64,000 bases of DNA from Farysia itapuensis (GCA_023212645.1 JALBYC010000017.1:1-64000), one strand, 5' to 3'. Shown: positions 19,501 through 28,285, counted from the stretch's first letter. Numbers and translations are program-made. The notes: generated by a model not told the origin, from the letters alone.

Positions 19501-20878
19501 GCCACTTTTGCCGTTCGTAGGGATCCTTGAAGAACTTCCGCGCCTCTTGCACTACCGACATGTTGTCTTTTAGCAGAGTCAAATTCAGCGGTAGCTCTCC
19601 ATCTTTTGCTCGTTTTGAAGTTGCATAAACCGGACGTAGATCGGGCAAATTTAGCGAGCCAGTCTCGTCCAGATTTTCAACAGGCTTGAGAGAGGAGAGT
19701 GTTTTGCGGCCGTCGAGGATGCTTTGCACTGTGTCGAGTTGGCTGACGATAGTAGTTTCCGCAATGTTCGCAGCCGCAGTGCGAAGGCTGTGAAGAACAA
19801 CTTGAGCACCAACTTCACCTTCGGTCGACACGTCAATGCTTTTAGAACCTAGAGGCCCTTGCACGTCCATGTCGTCAGCGGATTCGAGGTTGAACGCGGA
19901 TGATGTGAGAATGTTGTCGAAGTCATATGGGGACGATCCGACGGCCAGAAGCAGGGTTTCAAGCGGTGGTGCGCTGGATGAATAGCGGCCAGATCTCTGT
20001 AGAGCAACCACACCTCGCATCATGATAGCAAAAGACGCAGCATTGGGTGCGGGGTCAGGCAGGAAGCGCAGATCGTCAGAGGTTGCGGTCATGGTCTTGG
20101 ACATATCTTTCCAGAGGTCCCAGGCTCGCTGCAGCCATGATTGGGTGCCTTCGACTGCCTCTGCTTGGTATGCCTTTCGCATGTAGGCGTGCAACATGGA
20201 GTTGTACGTCCAAACCTGGAGCGAAGGGGTGTCAGTCGTGTCTAATTGACCGAGATCATGGTGCCAATCGTTTTCAGTGACAATGCCCTGAGCCAACCGA
20301 CGCCGAAGCTCTGACTTTTCCTTTAAACGTGCTGCAGATTGACTCCGCAAGTTTGTGAAGAGAGTGTGTGCACGAGTGGTAAGGCCAGTGGCTAAACATG
20401 CTTTGAGAATACCAATGTGTTCATTGATCTGAGAGCCGGGAAAGAGAGCTTCATCAGCATCTGACATGGTAAGGCCGGCTAATTGACCGAATGACAGAGC
20501 TGTCATACCATCACCAGAAGTGGCCGGATTGCTGCTTGATTGCTCGGGCTTCTGAAGATATGCACGAAGCATAGCTGAACGTTTAGCAGCATCAGAAGGC
20601 AGTGGCGTGGGTAATTTTGTGAGAGGAGAACCAGATGCATATGCAAGGGCCAGAAAACGGCCCTTGTTGTCCGATCGTGACGATGCTTGGGACTTGGGAG
20701 AGAGGGGCGGTGATGAGGCGGAAGCTGTCGATGTGGAAGGCTCGGGTTCTTGGTGGTGCGGCTCAGCCACAGGGCTTGCCTGCCTCGCCACCGCAGTCGT
20801 TGAGTAGTGTGCAGGCGTCCATCTGGCCGCGACAAACGGTTGCGACCTGCGGGCGATCGCAGCCCGTCTTGCAATCAT
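16562..20878 (-). CDS. RPO41: Mitochondrial DNA-directed RNA polymerase RPO41
   Basis: A 1438-residue single-subunit, T7-like RNA polymerase that transcribes mitochondrial DNA in the matrix. The N-terminus (MIARRAAIARRSQPFVAARW) is a basic, acid-free presequence. A long N-terminal extension with PPR-like helices follows. The polymerase domain carries DFRGRAYPIPPHLNH (motif A region), the lysine-tyrosine motif B (RKVVKQTVMTTVYGVT) and motif C (ASVHDSYWTH) with its catalytic aspartate. The length fits the fungal family. The ATG at 20878 was chosen because it gives the presequence; an in-frame ATG at 21103 would add 75 residues of less typical composition. Confidence 0.93.
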   Translation of the reverse strand: MIARRAAIARRSQPFVAARWTPAHYSTTAVARQASPVAEPHHQEPEPSTSTASASSPPLSPKSQASSRSDNKGRFLALAYASGSPLTKLPTPLPSDAAKRSAMLRAYLQKPEQSSSNPATSGDGMTALSFGQLAGLTMSDADEALFPGSQINEHIGILKACLATGLTTRAHTLFTNLRSQSAARLKEKSELRRRLAQGIVTENDWHHDLGQLDTTDTPSLQVWTYNSMLHAYMRKAYQAEAVEGTQSWLQRAWDLWKDMSKTMTATSDDLRFLPDPAPNAASFAIMMRGVVALQRSGRYSSSAPPLETLLLAVGSSPYDFDNILTSSAFNLESADDMDVQGPLGSKSIDVSTEGEVGAQVVLHSLRTAAANIAETTIVSQLDTVQSILDGRKTLSSLKPVENLDETGSLNLPDLRPVYATSKRAKDGELPLNLTLLKDNMSVVQEARKFFKDPYERQKWLEHSALETARRRLQHHAERLQDLGLQATGALQSKHLQIFMWQWYNKLQVSLEEDLRNLNEQAEDSSSGSEQHILPFLRLLSAPKLALITILDVMRQSGSGGVSDGMKTTRTLLSVGRAIEMEYQSETLRKANSTTHRAQDVQALIRKRGLLDFDARKKMKDIQEEGDEVDLLSTVPKWTQSIRARVGAYLVQKLMRVATVTRRAVDRDGVQWEEEQPALFSAYQYIGGKKLGVIKLNEEIAKRMDKDSIQETLHPRQLPMLVPPKPWTSHDAGGYYSVRQSAMRFKDSAEQGMYFKTASDRGELDAVLAALDVLGNTSWMINKPIFDVMTEVWNSGEALADMPPVEMEQPAPERPENFDHDLQVRANFLAKSKLWHQQRASNHAQRCDVNYKMEIARAYLGERFYFPHNLDFRGRAYPIPPHLNHIGNDLCRGLMMFAESKPLGAVGLRWLRIHLANVFGYDKASFAERERFAIDHEADIRDSAERPLAGNRWWLKADDPWQCLAACKDLMSALDHPEGPEAYESFLPVHQDGTCNGLQHYAALGGDLAGAKQVNLAGGDRPADVYSGVADLVIEVLEKEADMGVELAKMLKGKVTRKVVKQTVMTTVYGVTFIGAKNQVLRQLSDRADLPAESLFHAASYLAKIIMSCIGDLFSGAQHIQDWLSLSARLISKSIPPSRYQEAVEPHDGSKMPKGRRASSSEQPKAAMMKAKLIEKEQMTSVIWTTALGLPVVQPYRKAKKRQVMTSMQTVYISDPTSNTEVSPGKQASAFPPNFIHSLDATHMILTALECHAAGLTFASVHDSYWTHASDIDTMSDMIRETFIRLHTQDVLQRLRAEFLDRYAGYKVPVASLKKGRKPPANAVHVLPEDEVSRLKGETGEVTIETRSRSAEDSDDVSETQGEVSAPEADPAASMIEGQDIDALDQTVQTSQSKKTSTKPSWREQYKAKFVDLADVLPPIPAKGSFDVNEIKRSLYFFS

Positions 20879-21354
20879 GGTGTCGACGTCGGGATGGTAG
20901 GACGTACAAAGAGTGGAGCTTACGAAAAGTTTCAGGAAGAACCGAGCAGGGCCCAGCTGCAAAATTCTCAGCCGGCTGTCCACCAAAAAAATTGGAAAGC
21001 GAAGTGGATGCAGCCACGAGCGTAAAAAAAGGACAAGAGTCAGACGAGCGGGCAACCTGACTCGTGCGGGTAATTTGGATCTCGTGTCTGTAAATCTGTT
21101 CATCTGAGTTCAGGATCGGGGCGATGCGCTCGAGCCGCGTGTCTGCCGGCACCGCATCGGATGATTTTTTGGATTCGATTTCTGATGAAATGTGCGTTTC
21201 AGTGGCAGGCGAAGCGTGAGGCTGAGCAACACCGCCTGCACAGCGTGGACATGCTGCTTCCTTCTTGCCTGCTAAACCTTCAAATGCGCATCCCGGCCCC
21301 TCTTCCAAGGCTCACCTAACGATCAGACCTTGTTGCATTGCGAACACGACAGTC
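20879..21354. other. Divergent intergenic region RPO41/RHO2
   Basis: 476 bases that hold both promoters. The RPO41 frame stays open through about half of it, up to the ATG at 21103. I see no TATA box, repeat or RNA gene. Confidence 0.45.
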
Positions 21355-21999
21355 ATGACCCCCGCTCCCATCAAGAGAAAACTCGTCATCGTCGGCGATG
21401 GTGCCTGCGGTAAGACGAGTCTTCTCTGCGTCTTCGCCATGGGCGAATTCCCGCAAGAATACGAACCTACCATCTTCGAAAACTATGTTGCGGAGATCCG
21501 TTTAGACGGCAAAGCCGTACAGCTGGCGCTCTGGGACACCGCCGGACAAGAAGAGTATGAGCGCTTGCGACCACTGTCTTACTCACAAGCACATGTCATC
21601 TTGATTGCATTCGCCATCGACACTCCAGATTCCCTGGAAAATGTCCAAGTCAAGTGGATGGAGGAAGTGCGCCAAATATGCGGTCCCTCTGTTCCCGTCT
21701 TGCTCGTCGGCTGCAAAAAAGATCTGCGCGAAGATGCTATTGCTAAAGGCAGGCCAATCCAAGGTCAATTCGTTGAACGACAACAGGCTAAGCAAGTTGC
21801 CGCACAGATCGGAGCAAGATCCTATTCCGAATGCTCGGCTCTCAAAAACCAGGGTGTGGATGCCGTCTTTGAAGCGGCCACACGCGCAGCCATGCTGGTC
21901 CGTAGCAACGGCGCTCCATCCGCAGGCGCTACATCTCACAGCAAATTGAGGGAGAAGGGCAGTAACGACGCAGGCTCCTGCAAGTGCGTTGTTCTCTAG
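21355..21999 (+). CDS. RHO2: Rho-family small GTPase, RHO2-type
   Basis: A 214-residue signalling GTPase, acting at the plasma membrane in cell-wall integrity and polarity pathways by analogy with fungal RHO2. The P-loop GDGACGKT is at residues 14-21, switch I includes YEPTIFENY, and switch II is DTAGQEEYE (61-69). The KKDL base-recognition motif and the ECSAL segment are present, and a Rho insert (REDAIAKGRPIQGQF) follows KKDL. The C-terminal CVVL box ends in leucine, predicting geranylgeranylation; the preceding cysteine (CKCVVL) could be palmitoylated. DGKAVQLALWDTAGQEEYERLRPL and the IDTPDSLENV stretch resemble RHO2 more than RHO1 or RHO3; subfamily is the uncertain part. Confidence 0.85.
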   Translation: MTPAPIKRKLVIVGDGACGKTSLLCVFAMGEFPQEYEPTIFENYVAEIRLDGKAVQLALWDTAGQEEYERLRPLSYSQAHVILIAFAIDTPDSLENVQVKWMEEVRQICGPSVPVLLVGCKKDLREDAIAKGRPIQGQFVERQQAKQVAAQIGARSYSECSALKNQGVDAVFEAATRAAMLVRSNGAPSAGATSHSKLREKGSNDAGSCKCVVL

Positions 22000-22219
22000 A
22001 TGTTCTCTGCCTCTCACCTCTTGCTTTCTTTGGCGCTACAGCCTTTCGTCGTCCTACGCATAGTCACTCTTCTCCGGGTCCATAGTTCTCATTGTTACCT
22101 GCATCGCCTCTTTGCTTCTTCGTTTGGCCTCATCTCGTCCAGAGTCCGGCTACTAGTAATACCATTTGGTAGTCATATGCATTCAAAAGGTGCTGCGCAG
22201 GGTAGACGGGTTTTGAAAT

Positions 22220-23461
22220 TCATGCCGAGATGAACAGCTCAGCTGTTGGGTAAGAGGTGTCAGCTCCTTGTTCTGCTTTCCTGTGGCGAGGCAGTGACGA
22301 CTTACGTGTCTGGGTCTTGACGAATTCTGAGACTTGCTCTACCTTTTGACACCATGTGTTGAGCCTCGCCTGCAATGCCTCAATCTGTCTGCGATCCAGA
22401 ACTCTCGGCTGCACCCAGGTGATTCGAGCCATTTGCGAAACTTGATCGAGGCTGCCCTTGATGAGCTTGAGACTTAGCGCTTTCATCACCAGGTGCTCCA
22501 CCTCGTCAACAGGCAGCTTGGTTTCAGACGCGATAGCATCGAAAGGAATTGTTCGGTCATCTGCCGCTCGTCGGAAGACGCTTTCGATCAGTGCCATTAG
22601 GCATATTTTCTGTCGCAAGAAGGGAAGGTTTTCTGAAATGATGGGCTCCTTGGGCAAATGTGGGGCAAGCGCTTCAAAGCGCCCAATGTCGCCAGCGTTG
22701 AATGCAAATAGCATGTCGGAAAGCCACGCGTGTGGACTTTGACCGAGAGAGACAAGGATAGGATGTAGCAGTAGTTCGCCAAAGTTATAGATGGTGTCGC
22801 CCAGTAGAGCTGAGATGCTCAGATCGTGAGCTCGTTGAATAAGATCTGCTTCAGTCAGATCTGTTTCGACATTGACACATGCAAGGTACAGCAGCGAGTT
22901 CTTGTAGTAATTGGCATACTCGGCCTTTGCCTTGTAATAGTCGCCCGAGACGCGGTAGAAGCTTGCATGTACTGCTGTCTCTACAGAGTCAAAGGTGTCT
23001 AAGATCTTGCCACAGTTGTCCATCGCTGTCTTGGTACCTTCTGTGTCTCCGAGTAGCAATTTGAAATGGGCAGCTTCCATGACAGAGTATACGTAAGCAT
23101 CCTGCGACTCTGGTGAGTTGACCTTGATGGCCAAATCCTCTAGAAAGGGAAGGGCTTTAGTCGCATCAGCGTACTGTCTTGCTACTTTGACGCCAATGCC
23201 TGCAAGCTGAAGTTGGTTGATCTTGGAACTGAAACGTCGGACAAGCTTGTCGTAGAGATCAATCTGAATGGGTGGCTGCTGAGAGTCGGGATGATTAAGG
23301 AACTGCTCGACCGTCAACGTAAGCTGATACCACAACTTCTTCTCGTAGAGGCTCTTGAATCTGGGGTAAAAAGAGCGCAAAGCCGACGGTGTTGATGATG
23401 CAGATCCAGCGTCATCGAGGTATGTCTCGTCCGCATCGATCTCCATGCCTGTGCTTGCCAT
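22220..23461 (-). CDS. RPN9: 26S proteasome lid subunit RPN9 (2 exons)
   Basis: The main exon is 22306-23461 and the last exon 22220-22242, separated by a 63-nt intron (22243-22305) with GTAAGT donor, GAGCTGAC branch motif and AACAG acceptor. Spliced, the protein is 392 residues (yeast RPN9 has 393) and ends TPELFISA, matching the PELF-type tail of the family. RPN9/PSMD13 is a PCI-domain subunit of the 19S regulatory particle lid. Helical solenoid repeats fill the N-terminal two thirds; the winged-helix part of the PCI domain is around 300-360 (ICLMALIESVFRRA to LIKGSLDQVSQ). Retaining the intron leaves the frame open with a longer basic tail. Start is the ATG at 23461. Confidence 0.9.
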   Translation of the reverse strand: MASTGMEIDADETYLDDAGSASSTPSALRSFYPRFKSLYEKKLWYQLTLTVEQFLNHPDSQQPPIQIDLYDKLVRRFSSKINQLQLAGIGVKVARQYADATKALPFLEDLAIKVNSPESQDAYVYSVMEAAHFKLLLGDTEGTKTAMDNCGKILDTFDSVETAVHASFYRVSGDYYKAKAEYANYYKNSLLYLACVNVETDLTEADLIQRAHDLSISALLGDTIYNFGELLLHPILVSLGQSPHAWLSDMLFAFNAGDIGRFEALAPHLPKEPIISENLPFLRQKICLMALIESVFRRAADDRTIPFDAIASETKLPVDEVEHLVMKALSLKLIKGSLDQVSQMARITWVQPRVLDRRQIEALQARLNTWCQKVEQVSEFVKTQTRKSSLPRHRKAEQGADTSYPTAELFISA

Positions 23462-23700
23462 CGTTGCGCTCTGAAAAGGTCGACAGAGTTGAGGTTGGAG
23501 GCGAACGCAGTCTTGGTGTTGCTCTTTGCACGAGAGACACGCGTACTCGATCACCTCCACGCTTCCAACTTCCGAAATCCGAAGTTACGAAATCGAGGTC
23601 TAACACAATGCCCAAATTAACATTTTGATATTTTGATCAATTTGATCAAAGTCCGACAGCTTCGCACTCTTCGACGGCTGTTGCTTGAGCTTGACCTTGC
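23462..23700. promoter_or_regulatory. Short divergent promoter region RPN9/amidohydrolase gene
   Basis: 239 bases between two start codons. Two adjacent TTTGATCAA palindromic units lie at about 23632-23650, and TTCCGAAATCCGAA at 23570-23585. These are candidate factor-binding sites; the factor is unknown. Confidence 0.4.
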
Positions 23701-26700
23701 ATGCTCGCGATGGAACAGCCGCGTGGTCGTGTGCTGCAACCAAGCCCCGGCGCCAAAAAGCAGCTCGGATCGACGCTTCCTCTCGTGACGGCGATCGTGC
23801 TAGGTATATCGGCTCTCATAGCCAGCGTGTTGTTCTCCGAGTCGGGTGCGAAGCTTGGAAGACCGATCCCTCTTCACAAGTCGCAGCTTCGACACTTACC
23901 GTCACGCTACATCCTCTGCTCCCCTCCGACTCATGCATCACTGCATTTGAGCTTTTCAGAGGCGGCCGGGTCCATCTACACAGGTGATGAAGATACTGTT
24001 GGCTCGACAGGTGGCTTTTCTCAGTGCATAGCCGTTCAGGATGGGGTCATTGCCGATGTTGGCTCGGAGACGGGTGTCTTGGAGCGGAACTGCAAATTGC
24101 ATAAAGGCCATAAGCCTCCACCGAAGCGACATACGCCACCGAAACGAGGTCCCCATAGCTACAAAGCGGCGCGACTGAAGAAGGGCCGAGCTCATGGTGA
24201 CCATCCTTCCGCTATTCACACACAACATTGTGACGTACGTCGCTTACGGCCGGGGCAAACGCTATTTCCTGGGTTCCAAGACGCACATGGCCACATCCTA
24301 GATTACGGATGGTCGAGATCGGTGGCTGATCTTGTCGGTGCCGACTCTGTTGAAGAAATTATTCGACGACTCGAGGCACATGTCTCCGCACATCCGGAGC
24401 TGTTTCCTGCAGCACCAAAGAGGACCGACAACAAGGTCTGGCTAGAAGGTCTTGGCTGGGATCAGACCAGATGGAATCCACCAGTCTTTCCCACTGCCGC
24501 AGATCTCTCGAAATCACCCGTTCTGCGGCATCTGCCGATAGCACTTCGTCGAATTGATGTCCATGCTTTGTGGTTGTCCGAACCGGCGCTCGCCTTGGTT
24601 GTCAAGGATGCTAATGGATTCCCAGAAGATCCTCAGGATGACCACACGATACACGGTGGACTTATTCTGCGAGACGGAAAACACAGTCCGACAGGTGTCT
24701 TGATCGATAACGCCATGAATCTGGCTTATCAAGTCATGCCAAAGTGGACGGTTGTACAGCGGCAGACATTTCTCGACAGTGCAGCGGAAGGCCTCTTGAA
24801 AGCTGGGATCACTGCTGTGGGTGATGCAGCCACTGATCCGGCAGCTGTCTCATTTTATCAAAAGCTCGATCAGGAAGGCCAGCTTCCGTTCCGAATTTAC
24901 TCCATGCTTGCTTGTCCCCCAACCAATCGGAAATGTGCAGACAAAGTCAAGCAGTACCGGGCGAAGGATGTCAACAGCAAATTTACCCTTCGGGCAGTCA
25001 AGCTATTCAAGGATGGAGCGCTAGGGTCATGGGGCTCAGCTATGTGGGAAGAATATTCCGACAAGCCTGGTGAAAGAGGATTGCTTCTCATTGACGAAGA
25101 CGAGCTCAAACCGCTGGTCGCCTATTGGCTGGACAGGGATTGGCAAGTCTGCACGCATGCAATTGGAGACCGAGCCAACACGCTGACTTTGGACGCCTAC
25201 GAAGCATTTTTGGCGAGTCACAAGGATGCTGTGGACCGCCGGCCCCGGGTAGAGCACGCTCAGCTTATCAAGCCAGCAGATCTTGGCCGCTTTGCTAGAC
25301 TCGGTGTGATTGCGTCGATGCAGCCCACTCACTGCACGTCAGACATGGGCTATGTTGAATCTCGAATCGGCAAGGAGCGGGCTGCACATGGCGCTTATGC
25401 CTGGAGCTCTTTATTGCAGCAAAATGCTAGTCTGGCGCTTGGGTCAGATTTTCCCGTAGAGTTGCCTGACCCACTGTACGGAATATACTCGGCAATCACA
25501 AGGCTGGATCCAAAGGGAGATTCACCCCATGGCCATGAAGGATGGTATCCCATGGAACGACTGAGTCGACGACAAGCGCTGAAAGGCTTTACTCTGGACG
25601 TCTCATTTGCCCAATTCGAAGAGCATCTCTCTGGATCAATCTCGAAAGGCAAGAGAGCTGATTTGACTCTGCTTGACCGAAACATTCTCGATGAGAACAA
25701 GGTCACTCCACTGATGCTAAGAAACGCTCACGTCGATGCTACCATCATAGCCGGCAAGGTCGTGTACGATGGCGTAGCAACTGCTCATGATGAAAGGCGG
25801 AAGCTCTTGCACTTTGCAGCGCTGGCTAAGAACCCTGCTGTCGGACTCCGTCAAATCGCCTTCTATCTTGCTGCTTCCGCGCACACGTTCGAAGGTGGTC
25901 TATTGGCTGGTTTCGTCTGCGCGCTTTTTCTATGCGCTATCATGTCCGGAGTGATAACAGGGGGCAGTGAATCCTACGAAAAGCTGTCCACTCTTGCTCT
26001 CAACGCTCAAAGACCCAAGACTGCCTGGATGAACATGGGTCACTGGACCAGTCAACTTCACCTTCCCGACTCCGAGCTGGACTTACCGACCGCTTGCCGT
26101 GCCCTGGCAGAAATGCTGTACGAGCAGGCTGGAATTGCGGAAGGAGCCAATATCCTCGACATCGGGTGCGGATTAGGGGATTCCATGCTTTTACTTCAAG
26201 AAAAGTTCGAGCCATCTGTGCTTCACGCCGTTACAAGTCTAAAGGCACAGGCACAGTTTGCCGCTGCGAGACTGGAGACAAGTGCACAGGCGAACGGCAA
26301 CATCAAGGTCTGGGCTGAAGAAGTCAACGAGTGGCTCCACCGAACGGAAAGCAGGAACGACAAGACGCAGTACGATGTCGTGCTAGCGCTCGATTGCGCC
26401 TATCACTTTCGCTCGCGCACTGACTTTATTCGACTAGCTTCGCGTAGGTTGAAGCCTGGCGGGGTGATTGCTGTAGTGGACTTATTGTCCAGTTGGCCTC
26501 CTCCTCCAAAAGACGAGGCTATTAGCCGAACACCTTCGTGGCCTACAAGGGCACCAGGTATGAAAGCTTGGCTACAACATCGACTCAATTGCTTGCTGCT
26601 GTCGGTACCAGTGGACAGATTCTGGTCAGTCGATCGATATACGGATGAACTCGCAAAGGCTGGCGGGATGCATAGAGACGGGATCAAGATCATCGACATA

Positions 26701-26913
26701 ACGCAAGACGTCTTTCCTGGCTTTGCCCGTTTCCTGAAGCACTTTGGCTCTGGGGAGGAGGGCTGGCGCGGGGGTGGTGCACTGATGCGCTTCACTTTAA
26801 GCCAGTTTGCAGACATAGTGGCAAGGTGGAGTCGGGGTGGAGACCAAGGCCTGATTCGCTGCTGCATAGTCATCGGCAAAAAATCTTCAGGCATAGAGGT
26901 GTCAGAGCATTAG
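23701..26913 (+). CDS. Membrane-anchored YtcJ-type amidohydrolase fused to a SAM methyltransferase
   Basis: A single uninterrupted frame of 1070 residues. A transmembrane helix lies at about 27-47. An amidohydrolase-3 (YtcJ/AepA-like) domain covers about 70-715, with metal-binding DAHGH (about 195-199), VKLFKDGALGSWGSA, THAIGDRAN and SDFPVELPDP (about 581-590). A Lys/His/Pro-rich loop (about 130-175) is inserted early in this domain. A second transmembrane helix is at about 731-752. A class I methyltransferase follows with SAM motif ILDIGCGLGDS (about 818-828). Substrates are unknown; YtcJ-type enzymes hydrolyse amide or ring C-N bonds. By the positive-inside rule the amidohydrolase would be lumenal or external and the methyltransferase cytosolic. 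ATGs at 23701 and 23710 are both possible starts. It could be two genes read as one if a short intron or a separate promoter has escaped me. Confidence 0.82.
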   Translation: MLAMEQPRGRVLQPSPGAKKQLGSTLPLVTAIVLGISALIASVLFSESGAKLGRPIPLHKSQLRHLPSRYILCSPPTHASLHLSFSEAAGSIYTGDEDTVGSTGGFSQCIAVQDGVIADVGSETGVLERNCKLHKGHKPPPKRHTPPKRGPHSYKAARLKKGRAHGDHPSAIHTQHCDVRRLRPGQTLFPGFQDAHGHILDYGWSRSVADLVGADSVEEIIRRLEAHVSAHPELFPAAPKRTDNKVWLEGLGWDQTRWNPPVFPTAADLSKSPVLRHLPIALRRIDVHALWLSEPALALVVKDANGFPEDPQDDHTIHGGLILRDGKHSPTGVLIDNAMNLAYQVMPKWTVVQRQTFLDSAAEGLLKAGITAVGDAATDPAAVSFYQKLDQEGQLPFRIYSMLACPPTNRKCADKVKQYRAKDVNSKFTLRAVKLFKDGALGSWGSAMWEEYSDKPGERGLLLIDEDELKPLVAYWLDRDWQVCTHAIGDRANTLTLDAYEAFLASHKDAVDRRPRVEHAQLIKPADLGRFARLGVIASMQPTHCTSDMGYVESRIGKERAAHGAYAWSSLLQQNASLALGSDFPVELPDPLYGIYSAITRLDPKGDSPHGHEGWYPMERLSRRQALKGFTLDVSFAQFEEHLSGSISKGKRADLTLLDRNILDENKVTPLMLRNAHVDATIIAGKVVYDGVATAHDERRKLLHFAALAKNPAVGLRQIAFYLAASAHTFEGGLLAGFVCALFLCAIMSGVITGGSESYEKLSTLALNAQRPKTAWMNMGHWTSQLHLPDSELDLPTACRALAEMLYEQAGIAEGANILDIGCGLGDSMLLLQEKFEPSVLHAVTSLKAQAQFAAARLETSAQANGNIKVWAEEVNEWLHRTESRNDKTQYDVVLALDCAYHFRSRTDFIRLASRRLKPGGVIAVVDLLSSWPPPPKDEAISRTPSWPTRAPGMKAWLQHRLNCLLLSVPVDRFWSVDRYTDELAKAGGMHRDGIKIIDITQDVFPGFARFLKHFGSGEEGWRGGGALMRFTLSQFADIVARWSRGGDQGLIRCCIVIGKKSSGIEVSEH

Positions 26914-26992
26914 ACAGAACAATGGCATTAGCTTGACCCTCGATTCTATACAAGTGTGATTGTGGGACAAGACGCTGAGAGACGCACATGCT

Positions 26993-27271
26993 TTACTCCG
27001 TAGCATCTGTTTTGTCTTGTTGACGAAGATCTTCCATCCTCACGTTGTTGCGCTTGGCAAGGAGTCTGAGAGAGCGATCTTTCTCAAGTTGAGTTAGTTG
27101 CGACCAATTTGAGATACGCGAAATGGTGCCGTTCGAGTTGACAATCATAGGGCCCAGATGATCAAGTTTGATGGTCTGGTTCGCATCTTGGCCTGACGGT
27201 GCATCTGAGGGCGCTGGTAATCCTAGCGGCACTTTGGCCGATGCGCTTTCGTTCTTTGACTCTGTCAACAT
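26993..27271 (-). CDS. Small conserved-looking protein of unknown function
   Basis: A 92-residue soluble protein. The C-terminal 50 residues (LDHLGPMIVNSNGTISRI, then NWSQLTQLEKDRSLRLLAKRN) show the pattern G-P-[IVM]-[VL]-N-x-[DN]-G-T-[LI]-S-R-I-x-N-W, which I recall from small uncharacterised proteins of fungi and plants; I cannot name a function. The N-terminus is Ser/Ala/Pro-rich and probably disordered. The ATG at 27271 is the first in frame; the frame is open further up but only with non-ATG codons, and an upstream exon cannot be excluded (an ACAG lies just before the start). Its stop is 79 bases from that of the amidohydrolase-methyltransferase gene. Confidence 0.65.
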   Translation of the reverse strand: MLTESKNESASAKVPLGLPAPSDAPSGQDANQTIKLDHLGPMIVNSNGTISRISNWSQLTQLEKDRSLRLLAKRNNVRMEDLRQQDKTDATE

Positions 27272-27485
27272 CCGACTTTCTGTGAGATGTGGTGGTTGTT
27301 GCACAGCTACAGAACAATGTGGAGAACAACACCGAATTCTGCTGAAAAAGCCAGCTTTAATCGTGTGCCACAAAATGCCTCATCAATTCAACGTGCGTGA
27401 AGGTTCCTCATCAAGTCTACACAAGCCAGCGATGATAGAGTAAGAACGGGTATCAGAAGGATTAGCTTCGATGGTATCTGTACTA

Positions 27486-28285
27486 TTATGCGTCTAGGGT
27501 GGTCTTGTGACGCAAATCGTCTGTATCATCGATGCTGTTTGAGCCTGTGCCTCGGCCACTGAAAGACAAGGCAAGACGGGTGGCTTCAACGAGCCAAAAG
27601 ATGCCGTAAAGGCCAATCTGAACTCCAACATCCAACGCCTCGTCGCTGAGTAGGTACTCGGTACCCAGGCGATCTTCGACGCCTTTCAGTTTGCTGAAGC
27701 CAGCCTCGGAGACAGCAGTAAACGTGAGCAGGCAGGACCAAAAGGCTAGGCACGTAAAGCTGACTGCGCGAGGTGCGGTCGAGCGGAAATGCACCAGAAC
27801 TAGAATGATCAGGATGCCCACGAGATTGAACGGAAGCAGCCCGACTCCTCGATTCGCTAGGGCCAGACGCACAATTTGCAGAATGTCTGTGGAAGCAAGT
27901 CAGAGCCGTTAGTACGTGTAGCGAAATTCAGCCGTCCTTTTCTAGACTTACTCATGAGAAGAGATGCGAGGAGCAGAAGCAGATAAATGATGTTGAGCAC
28001 CACTAGCACTCTGGACCACCGCTGATGAGTTCGGCGATATCGCATAAGCGCAACTCCCGACTTTTGCGATCTGGACCGCATTAGAACTACCGCCAAAATT
28101 GGCAACAGAATGGCCAATAGAATCCATGTTGCAAGAGGTTCCAGAACGACATCGTTAAAGCAAGTGGTCGTGATGCCACCGGGTGAAGCTTTACCAAATG
28201 CGAATTTGTTGTCGTACCGTAAGCCACACAGACTTCGATGGACCTTGCGCGGGTCCGTGTTGATCATGGAGCTCATGTTTCCCAT
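27486..28285 (-). CDS. Stand-alone membrane protein resembling the TMD0 domain of MRP/YCF1 ABC transporters (2 exons)
   Basis: Exons 27952-28285 and 27486-27886, with a 65-nt intron (27887-27951; GTAAGT donor, TACTAAC branch motif, CCACAG acceptor), join to 244 residues. Five hydrophobic helices are visible: WILLAILLPILAVVLM; VLVVLNIIYLLLLLASLL; FNLVGILIILVLVHF; FTCLAFWSCLLTFTAV; VGVQIGLYGIFWLVEATRLAL. The segment TTTCFNDVVLEP before helix one resembles the D-x-T-x-C-F-x-x-x-V-L start of MRP-type TMD0 domains. No nucleotide-binding domain follows; a stop ends the frame and the next gene is unrelated. It may be a TMD0-derived independent protein or a coincidental five-helix protein. No signal peptide is predicted before the first helix. 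Confidence 0.68.

Noticed and set aside
20879..21103. N-terminal extension of RPO41 from the ATG at 21103
   Set aside because: The extra 75 residues are hydrophobic and aromatic in an irregular way and would precede a typical mitochondrial presequence starting at 20878.
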